DNA of 64,000 bases from Limnanthes douglasii subsp. nivea (GCA_036936605.1 JAUPFV010000005.1:79558885-79622884), one strand, 5' to 3'. Shown: positions 19,978-32,790, counted from the first letter of the stretch. Notes: a model not told the origin generated them from the letters alone. Translations and numbers: made by a program.

Positions 19978-22779
19978 ATGAGAAGATACCCTAGATACAA
20001 TAGATTTAAACCCAGAAGACCAGTAAGATCAAAGAAAAATCTTTTTCCTGGTTCCAGTAACCAAGTATTTGGGGCCTACGATTATCTTTGTATTTCTCGA
20101 AGAGCCAAAGAATACAAAGCTGCTGGGTTGATCTATAACGGTCCTCACTCTTCCTGCACCACTTTTAAATATGGCAACTTTAATCCAAACCTTGCCACTT
20201 CGTCTTCACCTGTAGCTTCTAACCCAGAAAGTAGCTCAACGACCTCTTCTTTCCAAAATCCAACCAAAACTTCAATACTAAGACCTCATCGGAAACCTAA
20301 AGTAGTTACTTTAGACAAACCACCCACTTATAACAAATCACAACTCAAATCACCTGTCCTTCAATTCGAAGAGACAAAAAACCCTCAAACCAAAACACTT
20401 CCTCCTCAATTCGAGGCTATTAGAGCTAAACGTTCCAAAAAATCATCTTTCTTAGTAATGGGTGAAGAAACAAAAACCTCTTCTGCTCCTCAACACTCTC
20501 CTCCTCCCTCATTAGAAGTGGATGACACTACACCAGAGTGTAGTCAGCCAATTCCTGTGACTCAACAAGAGACACAAATTCGAAGCCATTCCGAGGACGG
20601 TCAGAAAAAAGACGATTCAGAAGCTACTGAATCTGATGCCGAGGAGGAGTCCGAGGCTGATGATGTAGCTCCTCCAAAGAAAACTCGAGGGAAAAAAGGT
20701 CTCATTACATTGCCTGAGAACGTTGCTTTATTAGTTCAGGAAAATCTCAAGCCTCTTTCTGCTTGGTACATTCTTGCCTTGAAGAATGTACCCTATAGCT
20801 ACTACCTCGAATCAGAGAAGGAGCACCTCAGAAAGCTATGGGGGTTAACTGATAATATGACACTTCGACTACCGGTGGAAGGAGAGACACCCTTGAACTG
20901 TCAAAAAGACGAGCTGGTAGTGTATCCTGAACTTTTTAACTAGGGACTTCGGTTTCCCTTGGATCCGATGATCGTAAAGTTCTTCGAAATCCACAGACTA
21001 TGCCCAACACAAGTGACTCCCAACTTGCTCTTCACCTTGTTCTCAGCAATTATGGTATCCAGGCTTGGAGGTATTCCCCTCGAAATCGAGGACTTCATCT
21101 CAGTAACCAAAGTGTCAAATGGTCCTGTTCTGCCATTTTATTATTTAACCCTTGAAGATGACTTGAAAATTATCGACGACCTCCTCGAAGCCGATAAATT
21201 CTGGAAACAACGATTCGTCTTTCTGTCAGGCGCCTGGGAAAATGGACATGAAATTTCCGATGCCAACCCTTCTAGACTCACCCTCACCTGGAGGGACAGT
21301 AGTAAGTAATACCTTCCCTTGTTTATCTAGTTGTTTTTGAATCAATCCACTTAACTAACTATTTTTCTCTCTTTAGAAATTCCGAGGCGTTTTAAGGGTC
21401 GTCGAAAAGAAGCCAAGCTTATCTTCCAAAAGATGGCTGAGTGGGCTGAAAAATCTTGGGGCAATGGTTTTCATTCAGCATTCGAGCCCATTAACTTCGT
21501 TAATAGCCATCTCTGGCGCATATCTCTAGGGGCTGACTTTCCTCAGGATCCGATGACGCCACCAGATCCCCTTCTTGCAGTTGAGAGGATACTTGCACCA
21601 GATGGGAAATGCTATCTTCCTCTTCGGAACCGAAGTGACAACCATCTACCTTTGAAAAAGAAAAGGAAAATGACCCAGAAAGCCAGCACAAGCAGAGCTA
21701 AGCCTTCCCTTACTTCGAAGAGTACAAGAAAAAGAAAAACGTCTGCACCTTCACTTCCCACCATAGCCGAAGAAGACCAGCCTAACCTGAAGAAGAAAAA
21801 GAAGAAGGACACTTCTCCAAAAAAGAAGGAGAATAAGTCTAAAAAGCCCAATGAAAAGAATGAGGCTGATTTACTAGAGGCTGTGCTAGCTTCCGAAGCA
21901 CAAGGTAAAACTTTTGTTGAGGAGAATCCTGAAGGAGGAATAACCCTTGAAGATAAACAAGTAGATGATTATCTAAACTTTGATGACTTCAACTCAAGTG
22001 GAGACTTCGTACTTTCTGGGTCTCAACCTGCCAATGTTGTTCCACCAATTTCTACCGAGGCTGCTACAACTTCTACATCTAACCCTTTTGCTCCTGTTCA
22101 TCAGCCATTAGTCTTTCCTCACTCAGAGAAATCCGATGAGGTAATTTCGATTCTTCAACCTTTCCCAAATCTAATTACTGCAGTAACAAAATTATACGAA
22201 GAGGTGAGCAAATCTCAAAGCCAATTGGAGCGTCTTGCCCAAGAGTTAGTTAAAAGCAGAAAAGAAACAGAGTCTGAAAGGACTTTAAAAAATGAAGCAC
22301 TCCAAAAATTCGAAGCTGAAAAAGAACAGCTTCTTAAAAAACACAAGGAGGAAGTCGAAGCACTTAAAACGACTCATCTGGGAGCTCTTGAAAGTCTGAA
22401 AGCTGAACATTCTACCGCCATCTCCGCTGCTACTGCACTTGTTAAGGAAACAAAAGATAAACTGGAAAAAAGCCAAAATGAGATTACTACACTTCGAACA
22501 GGATTCGAAGAAGAAAAGAAGGCTGCGGTCAAACAGGCTGAAACCAAGGTTAGCTCTATGATGCTCAAAGGCATGAAGAAAACTGAAATTGATACATCTA
22601 TTCAGCTTCTTCGAGAAGTTCATGCTGCTTGCCCAAGACTAGATTTATCAAACCTTTGGAAACGAGTTCCAGAAGATCAGCGTCCCAAAGAAGCTTTCGA
22701 AGCGCCACCTAGCTCCTCCTCAGAAGAAGGAACTAGTTCCGAAGAGGAATCATCAGAAGGAGAAGAAAATGATGCTTAA
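19978..22779 (+). pseudogene. Second copy of the reverse-oriented accessory gene, nonsense mutation
   Basis: Exons 19978-21301 and 21377-22779 with the same intron. It differs from the first copy by few bases. One is TGG to TAG at 20941-20943, which stops translation just before the FPLDP part of the Transposase_28-like domain. Other differences seen are C/T near 20162, C/G near 20212, G/A near 21642 and G/A near 22558. The TATA box and leader are intact. Confidence 0.85.
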
Positions 22780-22903
22780 TAGGCTAAGCAAGTTGTTTTT
22801 GTTTTTTGTGTATTTGATTAAGTTCTCCCTCCTTTATTTTTGTAAACTTCGTATTCTATTCCACGAGGAAATGACTTATCTTTTTTTTATATCTTAAACT
22901 TTT

Positions 22904-23091
22904 GGCACCTCGAAAAATAGATGCACTCATAAGATGTGGCACCTCGAAAAATAGATGCACTCATAAGACGTGGCACCTCGAAAAATAGATGCACTCATAA
23001 GACGTGGCACCTCGAAAAATAGATGCACTCATAAGACGTGGCACCTCGAAAAATAGATGCACTCATAAGACGTGGCACCTCGAAAAATTTG
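22904..23091. repeat. 34-bp tandem repeat, second unit
   Basis: Exact positional counterpart of 12888-13075 with the same copy number, so no unequal change has occurred since duplication. Confidence 0.95.
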
Positions 23092-23321
23092 GTTGTTCCT
23101 TCAAAGCTATCGCTTCGGAAAATTATTCTTGGTCAACTTCCAAAGATGATCAATCTTTGCCAAATTACCAAAATAATAAATCACACATCATAACAAACAA
23201 CCAATGGCCAAAAGAAATTTTATTAAAAAATTCAATATCAATCAGACACCTCGTTAAAACCTTTCTGGGCCAACAGATAAGGAAAGAGTATGTCTGTTTT
23301 ACAAAAATTCGAAGTTCAATT

Positions 23322-24633
23322 TTACTCACAGTACAATTTCAAGTGCTCTATGTTCCAAGGGTGCTTGAGCATCCTCCCTTCTCGATCTGATAACCTGTAA
23401 GAACCTGGTTTGACCCTCATTGTAACTTCGTAAGGACCTTCCCAATTCGGGGCCAATTTTCCGAGGTGTTTATCCTTGGTGTGTAGAAACACTTTTCGCA
23501 ACACTAGATCGCCAATTTTGAATTCCCTTCTCTTAACTTTAGCATCGTACCTGCTTCTCATTAATGTTTGATAATGGATGACATTCAAATGCGCCTTGAC
23601 CCTTTTTTCTTCCAACAAATCCAGCTCCACCCTTCTAGCCTCGTCGTTATCTGCCTCGGAATATTGTAGTAGTCTATAAGAGGGCAATGTAGATTCAGCA
23701 GGGCACACAGCGTCCATCCCATATACTAAAGAAAAAGGGGTCTCTTTTGTAGCCTCTCTAGGAGTTGTTCTATATGCCCATAATACTTCTTGGAGATAAT
23801 TTGGCCATTTCCCTGCTGCTCCTGCCAAATTTTTCTTCAAGCCATCCAGAATAGATCTATTCGTAACTTCTACCTGTCCATTTGCCTGAGGATGAAAAGG
23901 AGTGGAAAAGCACTGCTGTATCCCTTTTGAAGAACAAAATGAGTCCATTTCCTTGTTATTAAATTGAGGACCATTATCAGTTGTTATTTTCCGAGGTACT
24001 CCAAAACGGTAGCAAATGTTGCTTTGAATAAACTTGATTACATCCTTAGCTTTTGTCCCAGCTAAGGGTTCTGCTTCTGCCCACTTCGAAAAATAATCAA
24101 CCGCAACAATAATCATTTGTCTTCCTCCAGAAGCCATAGGTAATGGTCCCACCAAATCAATTCCCCACCTATCAAAAGGAATCGCCTCTGAAATTGTCAT
24201 AAGGGGTACTGCTGGTTTGTGTATTAAATTTGCATACCTTTGGCAAGTGTCACAACTTCGAACTAATGACTTGGCATCTTGCAAAATGGTAGGCCAATAA
24301 TATCCTGCCAACAATACTCTACGCGTTAAAGCTCTAAACCCACAATGAGCTGACCCATCTCCATCATGTAGTTCGGACAAAACATTCTGAGACTCATCCT
24401 TGCCTAAACACCGTAGTAAAGGTTTCGAAGCAGACCTTTTGTACAGCACCCCATCCAGTACCACATAGCCAAGGGATTTGTACTTTATTTTCTTGAGCAA
24501 GTGTTTATCCATAGGTAATATTCCATTTAAAATAAAGTTTAACAAGTCAAACCTCCAATCTCCTCGAGCGCACATCGGATTATTTACCACCTCATTAACA
24601 ACTTCACATTGCTCAGAATTCGATCTGATCGAA
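23322..24633 (-). pseudogene. Truncated integrase of the second element A unit
   Basis: Carries the C-terminal part of pol from about SIRSNSEQCE through the HHCC region, the full D,D-35-E core and the C-terminal GPY-like end. RT and RNase H are absent. The frame continues past 24633 into flanking DNA to 24692, adding unrelated residues (MNVLKQLTNYDDYPYLLAHY) upstream of the integrase. Confidence 0.9.
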
Positions 24634-25289
24634 TAGTGCGCTAAAAGATATGGGTAGTCATCATAGTTGGTTAGTTGTTTCAAAACATTCAATGGTGTTA
24701 CTTTTATAACAAAACAGTTATTTTTGTTGCGTACGTGATCATTTTTGTTGGATTATTTTTGCTTTGGTGGTCACTACGAGGGGTCAAATATGCAAAAAAA
24801 CCAACAAACCGATTTTTTGATACAATTATAACATTAGTGACTTTAAATACACGTAACTAATTCTGATGACTACTCGTGGTTTATTCTCATTAATATATTT
24901 TAATTTATAAATTAAATGTATCTAATGATAATGTTTAAAATGAATACGAATATATATATATATATATCATTTTTTTGAATTTTTCATTAAAATATATTAG
25001 ATTTTCATTTTATTAGAGTCATACAAACTTAAATTAACCAAACCTTTTTATAATATAGATGTATAATTTTATTTTTTAATGTGAGATTTCGTCGCATTTT
25101 ATATTTATTTGTCAGAAGCAGTATACTTCTTCTATTTGCACCCTTCATTTAAGTTTAGCCAAGTGATAGATATAAGGTGTCAAATTCGATCTCATGTCTA
25201 TTGGTTCAACATGGAAATTGGGTCAAATTGTTTCATATAAGCTAATTTCTATTAATCACATTTTTAATAAGTAGTCGACTTCTTTACGT
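24634..25289. other. AT-rich flank with no gene
   Basis: Unrelated to element A. A short TA run lies near 24950-24967. No coding or repeat structure supported. Confidence 0.5.
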
Positions 25290-26225
25290 GCTAAGTACAG
25301 TCATGTTCCATCTAAATTACATTATGCTTGTTTGGATAAGTCTATCATTGTATTTTTATGATAATTATAAATAAGGATAACTTCTCTCATGGTCGTCATT
25401 ATGGGGCCATAATATGAAACTTTTAGGGAATGTACCAAAAGAAAACATTTTGCCGACCTTATCTTCAAAGGAAAAAATATCATATTAGTTGATTCATAAT
25501 TATATATTCTTAACATGATATGAGAGCCATGAGAACACACCCTTCGTTGTGCTTTAAACGGAATAATACTTTTGTCATGTCTCTAGGCGGGACAATGCCC
25601 TCCATGTCTGAATAAGGTCGTGCCCATTATACCAGATCAAGTTTAAAGCGAATTGTTTGAGTGAACTTTGTGCTTTAACTTGGTCCTCTATCTCACGTCG
25701 CTTAGAACTGGAAAAGAAATATACAATTTATAAATTAATAAAATATCTAAACTAATATGATGCGTTATGGAAGTGCACCATAAGCAAATCCGTAGGGGCT
25801 TTCTAGACCATAGCGGACAATATCATAGTAGTTAATTCATACTTATATATATTGTTCATATGGTATCTGAGCGATAAGACCATGCCCTCTATTTTTTTGA
25901 AAACGATGTGTTTAATTTCTAGCGATGAGACAATGCCCTCCGTTGTATCCAGGCTGAATAATACTTATGCCACGTCAAAAATGGACCGTGCTCATTATAA
26001 TAGATCAATTTTTAGATAGAGTGTTAGAGTAAACTCGATGGCCTAAATTGATCATCTATCCCACGTTGCTCATATAGTAAACAATATAAAATATATAAAA
26101 TATGATAATATCTCAACTAATATGAGGCATTTTGGGAATGTACCAAAGTAAAAGCGTGCAAGCCTTATGGCCCAAGGCGGACAATATCATACTAGTTGAT
26201 AAATACTTGTATATTCTTAACAATG
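25290..26225 (+). mobile_element. Tandem TRIM-like array with three LTR-like units
   Basis: Three related segments end at about 25512, 25858 and 26222. Each holds GGAATGTACC-like or GGAAGTGCACC, then GCGGACAATATCATA.TAGTT, then TATATTCTTAACA-like ends. The first two are followed by primer-binding-site-like words (ATGAGAGCCATGAG at 25521; TGGTATCTGAGC at 25860) and a roughly 150-bp internal region with GGACAATGCCCTCC. LTR starts contain TATCCCACGTTGCTC or TATCTCACGTCGCTT. Period 347-363 bp. Sequence motifs recall the TRIM-like LTR at 5916-6145 on the other strand. Confidence 0.55.
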
Positions 26226-26815
26226 GCTTTAGTAATCACTGTATATGTGATTGTATGTTCAATTGTTTGTCATTATATATTCTTATTTTATAAAACGAAA
26301 CAATTTTCTAGATCATAAGAAAAAGTTTCCTATATTTCACAACATAATTTAAGAAATCCTTAATACCAATATATTTTTCTTCAAGTTGTGATATATACTA
26401 TTCTAGGATATATGAACAAGATTTACTTGTGGTGGTTCAATGATTATAATTAAAAGAGGATAACCTCATTTTACTATATCAAGATTACTAAATATAACTC
26501 ATAGGTTTGTTAGTCCAAGACAAACAGGCTGTAAAAATAAAGGTTTTCGAAATATCTTAGCAAAAATATATTTTTTTTAAACTGTAATATTATAATATCA
26601 TATATTTTTTCAGGTATCCTAATTTATGCAAAAAAACTATTTCATTATTATGAAAGATTTAATTTGACAATGATTATTTGATATTATTTATTTGGGTCTT
26701 CAACTTAAAGCTAACAATTATTTCATAGTAGTTAGGGAAATATAAGGTTTTTTGTACGAACAAAGTTTTTCTAATACATATTTGTTAAAAAAATGAGTCG
26801 AATAATTATGAGTCT
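26226..26815. other. AT-rich stretch, no gene
   Basis: No recognisable gene or repeat between the TRIM-like array and the Copia LTR. Confidence 0.5.
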
Positions 26816-26819
26816 TTAA

Positions 26820-27216
26820 TGATTGGTGATTTTTATGTCATTCAAGTTCTACTCATATATCCTTTAATGATGTGTAGTGTATCTTGTGCTCACAATGTAC
26901 TTTGTGTTCATAAAGTATCTTATAACATTGTTTAATAGTTGGGTTATTGGGCCAATTAAGTCTAATATTTGGAAAGCTATTATATGTTTTATGTTTAATC
27001 CTGTATAAATAGACTCATAGGGTTATGAAAAATATAATACTAAAACTCGTGATCTTCTTATATCATTGTGAAAGACTTTATTATGGAGGCACCCATGGAC
27101 GTAGATATTATTGTCATACTGCGTTAAATCCTGTATTTTTTTATTTTATTTTCTTTACTCTATTTTGTGTATGATTTATGTGTGATATATATTGCATCTT
27201 GATATCCAACAAACAG
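26820..27216 (+). repeat. Copia 5' LTR
   Basis: Aligned by shared start, TATA region and CTCATAGGGTTATGAAAAATA. The 3' boundary is set before a degraded primer-binding-like CAGGTGTCAAACC at about 27217, so it is approximate. Confidence 0.6.
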
Positions 27217-27379
27217 GTGTCAAACCGTAAGTTGTTGCAATTGAAGATTAGAAATGTTGTATACATCAATAAACTACAAAATCAACACACTCACAAGGAA
27301 TTCAGCTCTGCGTTGTAGAAGATTAAGTTGATTTATTCTTTAGTACTACAAAGGTTGTATAATTTCATGAAGAATAAGT

Positions 27380-29800
27380 TACCAGGAGAAATGATAGAAT
27401 GGGAGAAATATGATCTTCAATAAAAAGTTATATGTTGAATTTTAATGAGTGTAAAAGACAACGCTATGTATGAAATTAGTGGTGAGAAGATTATTACATG
27501 CGCATGAAAGAATTATGAGAACTTCACTAAAAATAAGTAGATCGTGAAACTCTTATACTTGAAGAAATGCTTGTATGGCTTCATGTTGAAATAATGTATG
27601 TACATGACAAAACACCTTGATAATTTTAAGTTGGGTATCATGGAGCTGAAGAATATAGAAAACACAATCAATGATTATGATCAATCATTATTATTTTAAA
27701 ATAGTTACTAACTTCATGTACGATTTAGCTAGTACCATAATGTATAGATTGGACAAGTTATCTCTGACAAATGTCAAAGAGCCACTGAAATCAAAGAAGT
27801 TATGACAATTGTTGTCATTAAATCAAGTAGAAGGGAAAGGTCTAATGACTAGAGAAAATCTAGCATCGCCAGGGAGTAACACCCAAGGTCGGTGGGATCA
27901 GAATTAGTTATGGAATTATTGTCTCCATTGCATGAGTGAAATATAATTGGTTGTTATTGGAAAGAAAGATTTTATGAAATGTATAAAGTAGAATCATTGA
28001 ATTTTGTAAACCCTATGTGTTTGTCAAGTAAACTAGAGCAAGTCGGTTGTAATAAAAACTAAAGGGATAATAGGATACATTCACTCATACCTTTGGGTCT
28101 AACATTAAAATTTATCGAATAATGGATCCAAATACTACAAAAATTTGATCAATGATTATTCAAAGATGATTGAATTTATTACTTTAAAACCAAAGACGAG
28201 GCATATTCAATCTTTTTCAAATGGAAGATGATGATCGAGAAGTAGAAATAAAAAAATAAAAGATATTAGGACAAATAAAGATTTAGAATATTGCAGTTGT
28301 GAGTCTAACGAGGTATAAAATGATGAAGCATTAATGTGTCATCGTATTTTTTCTAGAAAACCATAACCAAACTGAACACTTTGTAACAAAGCACAAAGTA
28401 TGCTCTCACATTCTGGTGTAGGAAAGGAATTTTGGGCCGAAGTTATCCATAAGGTTTGTTAGTTGGTGAATCGGTCTTCATCAACGACTATTGATTGTAA
28501 TACTCCTTTTGAAATTTAGTATGGATCATCGACATAACCGAACCATTATGGTATAACATTGTATAGAGAAACAATAGAGATTAGACCACCAAACTGAGAT
28601 GCAAACTTGGTTGCATACGGACTGTTAGTTGCATAAAAAGTTTTGATAAAAGAACCCAATAACTATCGGGAAGCTATAACGAATTTGGAAGCAGATCGGT
28701 AGATCGGTGCCATGGATGAAGAGTTTGAATCTCTTCATAAGAATCAAGGATGTAAGCTTGTAAATTTTTTTAAAAGACATAACGTTGTAGACTATAAATG
28801 GGTATTCAAGAAACTAAAGTTAATGAATAGGTTAATGTACCTCGAGTCAAGGAAAGGATAGTCACTATGAGGTTTACTCAAAGGGAATGAATCGAATTTA
28901 ATGAAGTGTTTTCTCTAGTGATAAAACACAATTCAATTTACCGTAGTAATTTTAAAAGACTTATAGTTTGAGAATTTGGAGGTGAAGACTGTATTTTATA
29001 TGGTGAATTGGAAGAAAAAATCTGCTTATTCAAGCAGAGAATGGATGAAAAGGTTTAGGTGCTGAAAAATTCATCGTATGGTTTAAAACAATAACATATG
29101 CAATGGTACAAAAGATCTCATACATTCATGACGTCAATAGGGTTCGCAAGGAGCCCGTATGACAGTTTTGTATATAATTAAAATATGTCAGATGATTCTT
29201 ATGTTTACTTGTTGTTTTATATGGATTATATGCTCATTGTTGCTTGTAGGATGTCGCACATTATAAAGATAAAGAAGCATCTTAGTGTCAAGTTTGAGAT
29301 GAAAGATCTGTGTATGAAAAATAAGATTCTTGGGATGGAAATTACCATGAATAGAATTGTAAGATTATTACACTTCTCTTAATGAAGCTATATTGAGAAA
29401 ATGTTACAATAATTTAACATTTTTTATGCTAAGAAAATTAGCATCATGTTCGCCACTTATTTCAAGTTTTCTATAGTAGAGTCAACCAATGGTGATCCTG
29501 AATTGAAATAAATGTCAAAGGTTTCATACTCAAGTGCAGTAGGTAAATCATGTATGTTATGGTATGCACACAACCAGATACTTCACATGCGTTTAGTGTG
29601 GTCAGCAGGTACATGGGATGCCCTTGGAAAGAATAATGGTAGGTACTGAAATTGATACTTTGGTATCTTAAGAGTACTGCAAATGTTGGCTTGATTTTCA
29701 ACAAGACCAATGTCGAAGGATCTCAAAATAATACGGTAGGATCAATGGTTGGTGATATGGATAAAAAAAATCTTAGACATGATATGTGTTTACTTTAGTT
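27380..29800 (+). pseudogene. Copia gag-pol pseudogene
   Basis: Patches of the canonical Copia order are readable through many stops. Gag: LKKCLYGFMLK, HLDNFKLGIMELKNIE. Integrase end: GVGKEFWAEVIHKVC, VNRSSSTTIDCNTPFEI. RT: GAMDEEFESLHKNQGCKLV, VDYKWVFKKLK, RFTQRE-IEFNEVFSLVIKHNSI, then the 65-residue open block 29188-29382 containing YVYLLFYMDYMLIVA (YVDDML mutated to YMDYML) and FEMKDL..KKILGMEI. RNase H: MSKVSYSSAVG and GLIFN. Catalytic aspartates are lost. Confidence 0.85.
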
Positions 29801-29835
29801 GGGAGTGCGATCAGTTGGATAATGACGAGGCTTTA

Positions 29836-30250
29836 TAATTGGTGATTTTTGTTTCATTCAAGTTCTACTGACCAATGTTAGTATTATTTAAAATGTAATT
29901 TTTGTTCACCTTGTATGATTCACAATGTACCATGTGTTCACATTGTGTTCACATGGTACTTTATTTTCATAATGTACTTAGTGCTCACAATATACCTTGT
30001 GTTCATATTGTGTTCACATTGTATTTTATGTTCAAAATGTCCATTTTGCTCACAATGTACCTTTTGTTTATAGTCTAACTTATATTATTGTTTAATAGTC
30101 GGACTAATGGATCCATTATGTCCAAAATCTGGAAGCCAATATATGTTGTCTATTTAATCCTGTATAAATAGACTCATAAGATTATAAAAAATAGAACACT
30201 AAAATATATAAAAACAAATTATCATAATGAAATACATTTTTCTGGTGGTG
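29836..30250 (+). repeat. Copia 3' LTR with internal tandem expansion
   Basis: Shares the ends of the left LTR but contains many extra imperfect copies of a CACAATGTACCTTGTGTTCA-like word at about 29890-30070. The left LTR has only about two. Confidence 0.65.
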
Positions 30251-30940
30251 CATTTGCTTGCCTGAGTATGTGACAAAAAAATTTTACCTCTAATAATAAT
30301 GGTAAATTGCATAATGAGATTACATTATACTTTTTTAGCATTGCATCAAAATATAAACGTTACATTTATCATTAATCAAATTATGCTAAGGTATATGTTT
30401 GTTTAAATGTTATGTTGTGAAGTATTAGCTTTTTAAGGACAAATAAGTCACCATAAAAGGTTTTTATGGTTGATGGACATGGTTTTTGAGGGTTTAGTCG
30501 AAAATTATGTAGTGGTGTAAGTGGTTGAAGTTCATTGATAAATATGTTCCATTATCGAGCTACCATAACCAACAACCATATCATTGTAAGAGGTAGTTAA
30601 ACCATTATTTTTCAAAAGACAAGAATAACCATACATGTCCAAAACTGGAAAATAAATTCAGCCCATTATATATGTATGAACATACATAAGTTTACCTTAA
30701 TTTCCTTTAGCTTGGTTGAAATCATAAACATGCCCAAAATGTTCTCTCGTACATCACCTTTTCTATTTTACTTCTGACTAGAGATCTCATTAATGAGATG
30801 TTGTACTTCTACCTTTTAATTTTTGGAAAATGCTTTCTCAACTTCCATGAGAAACTTTGGGGAACTGGTAGTACATCTTGAGAAAACCCCAAAAATACAG
30901 TTGATATATCTTAAAGAATTACAATATGTATCCGAAAAAT
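30251..30940. other. AT-rich stretch, no gene
   Basis: No supported gene between the Copia right LTR and the next Copia gag fragment. It may include the 5' part of that second Copia element, but I saw no LTR. Confidence 0.4.
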
Positions 30941-30964
30941 CTACGACGTTGAGGATATGATATC

Positions 30965-31467
30965 GGTTGGATGCGATTTAAATGAAAAAAAATCCTTAGC
31001 GAATAGATTATATCTGAAGAAACAGCTTTACACGGTGTTTATGGATAATAGAACATAGATTTGGCAGCACGTAGATGATTATAACTGAATCACTCTCGAC
31101 CTGAATACAATTGGTATGATGGTGGAAAAGGAGGATCAAACAATCGATCTTTTAAATTCTCTGCCAAAAGAGTATGAGAACTTCGTGTACACCATGTTTT
31201 ACAGAATCAAGTCTCTTACGATGGTCGAAGTCAAGAGCACATTAAACTACATATATTTTCAAAGAAAGAGTGTTCTGAAGGGTGACTCGGAAAGGCACAC
31301 ACTGAGTGTGAGAGGTAAGTCAGGAAATATAGTTTCAAGTAAGAGAAAAAAAAACTCTCGGTCAAAGTTTAAAAGGAATGGGAAGGTTTCAAAATTAATT
31401 TGTTGGACATTCAAAAGTAAAGAAAATAACAAGCGGAGCTATCCGGAGAAGAGAGAAGGAAAAATTA
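30965..31467 (+). pseudogene. Second Ty1/Copia gag fragment
   Basis: Frame pieces give KSLANRLYLKKQLYTVFMD, then QHVDDYN, then the open block from 31116: DQTIDLLNSLPKEYENFVYT, SLTMVEVKSTLN, a basic region, and a decayed zinc knuckle (CWTFKSKENNKRSYPEK, where CX2CX4HX4C is expected). This is the UBN2/gag part of a Copia element. It ends abruptly at about 31467, where the duplicated unknown unit begins. Confidence 0.8.
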
Positions 31468-32790
31468 TCGAAAGACTGCACACCACTTCCATCTCTTTTA
31501 TACCTGATGCTCTGAATTTCTCTCTCTGGTGTGCTTGTTATTGAAGGAATTGGAAAACTCAACGTGCACTAAAATTTCTTAAATTACCCAATCTATGATA
31601 AAACACATAAAGTAAAATTAATAAAAATTAGTATAAATTATATATATAATAATATCTATATTTATATTAATATGTTGTTCATACTTACCACAAATTGCTT
31701 CTTTGATTCAGATGTTGGTCATCATCATAAAGATAAAACATACTATAACTAAATAACACTATGCATCAAAAGAAACTAGTATGAAATTTAAATTAATCAC
31801 AGACTCAAACAAACCCGACATATAATAAATTCGAACAACAATTTAGAGAAAGAACTTAAAAGAATATGTTCAAAATCGATGTAAAAATTAGAGTACCAGA
31901 CAAATCTATCATGAGTACTCAATCGAATCATCATTATCTTCCTCGGTATCTTCAAAATAGATGTAAACATTATTGTTTTGAAAAAATGAAGGAGGCTACA
32001 AATATTGAGTGAAGAGAGAAAGAAGATGATTAGGATTCTAGAGATATATAACTGTAAAAAACCGATCTTCTAGTATTTATAAAGAAATTGATGACTAACA
32101 CATAATTCAGAAGAATATTAAACACTCAAATTCATATGGCCGCTAATATTCAGAATAATATTTTTAAAAAAACTAATACATTGTTAGCGTTTACATTTTA
32201 TGTTTGTTTTTTCCGACGTTCTTTGCAAATTTGTAGGATAATATAAAAATATGAAAAGAAAATAAAGTTACAAATAACACAACCCTAACATTCTTGGCCA
32301 AAAACAATTCATGTACACAGTTCAACCATATATTCCACAACAACAAAAATTAATAATAAAATAATAAAACTAACAAAAATCAAATATCGTCACAAAACAC
32401 AAGTTCAACAAGACTAGTTATCAGGATTACAAAAAATATCAATTTTGTTCGTCAAAGTTAGTCCCATCGTCAACATCTGAAATATGTTCATCTTCGCTAT
32501 CATAATCGTTTAGCATATATTTTGGTGTGATCTTCAAACTCTTCCATTTTAACCATCACAAATATTTGGGATCAATAAGACGACTAAGATCATTTAGGTC
32601 CATATTTGATTGTAGTGACACCAGTTGAGAGATTTTTACATTTTTAATTCTCTTTATTGTGATATTTTAGCAACTTATATATTAGTTTCACCTTTTGTAG
32701 GAACAATCTATATTATATCTATTCTTGTTTTTGGGATGGTGCACCCCTACTTGGTAGTCAATTGTTTTTCTTGAGTTTGGAATACATGGG
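31468..32790 (-). repeat. Diverged duplicate unit, copy 1 (possible CACTA relic; carries element B's empty site)
   Basis: Similar throughout to 33735-34906 plus 45059-45115. On the minus strand both copies share a TATA box (TTTATAAATACTAGAAGATCG), a CT-rich leader, an open block ending in an acidic tail (VYIYFEDTEEDNDDSIEYS stop here), and a conserved splice donor (GTAAGTATGAAC) after QHLNQRSNLW. A second acidic stretch with YDSEDEHISDVDDGTNF lies upstream on that strand, near 32450-32515. I do not recognise the family. Degenerate GTTGCTAA/TTGCAACGA words next to it suggest a CACTA element. Confidence 0.5.

Larger units (their letters stand above)
19468..24633 (-). mobile_element. Truncated second unit of element A in tandem
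   Basis: 19187-24633 repeats 9171-14617 at a constant offset of 10,016 with only a handful of substitutions. It contains the reverse-strand gene, the 34-bp array and the 3' end of integrase. It stops abruptly inside pol at 24633, after GATCTGATCGAA, and then unrelated AT-rich DNA follows. This is the expected product of a tandem LTR-int-LTR-int arrangement that was later truncated. Confidence 0.9.
26820..30250 (+). mobile_element. Decayed Ty1/Copia retrotransposon
   Basis: The left LTR is about 26820-27216 (TGATTGGTGATTTTT start, TATA at TGTATAAATAGACTCATAGG). The right LTR is about 29836-30250, with matching start, TTGTTTAATAGT(T/C)GG, CCTGTATAAATAGACTCATA and following bases. Between them the plus strand gives decayed gag (about 27380-27800), integrase C-terminus (about 28400-28560), reverse transcriptase and RNase H. 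Protease and most of the integrase core are missing or unrecognisable. The element is old and dead. Confidence 0.8.

Noticed and set aside
24662..24670. GTTGG near 24664 as right TSD of element A (left flank GTTGG at 9166-9170)
   Set aside because: It is not adjacent to the 24633 break and five-base matches are frequent; the right side is truncated rather than a true LTR end.
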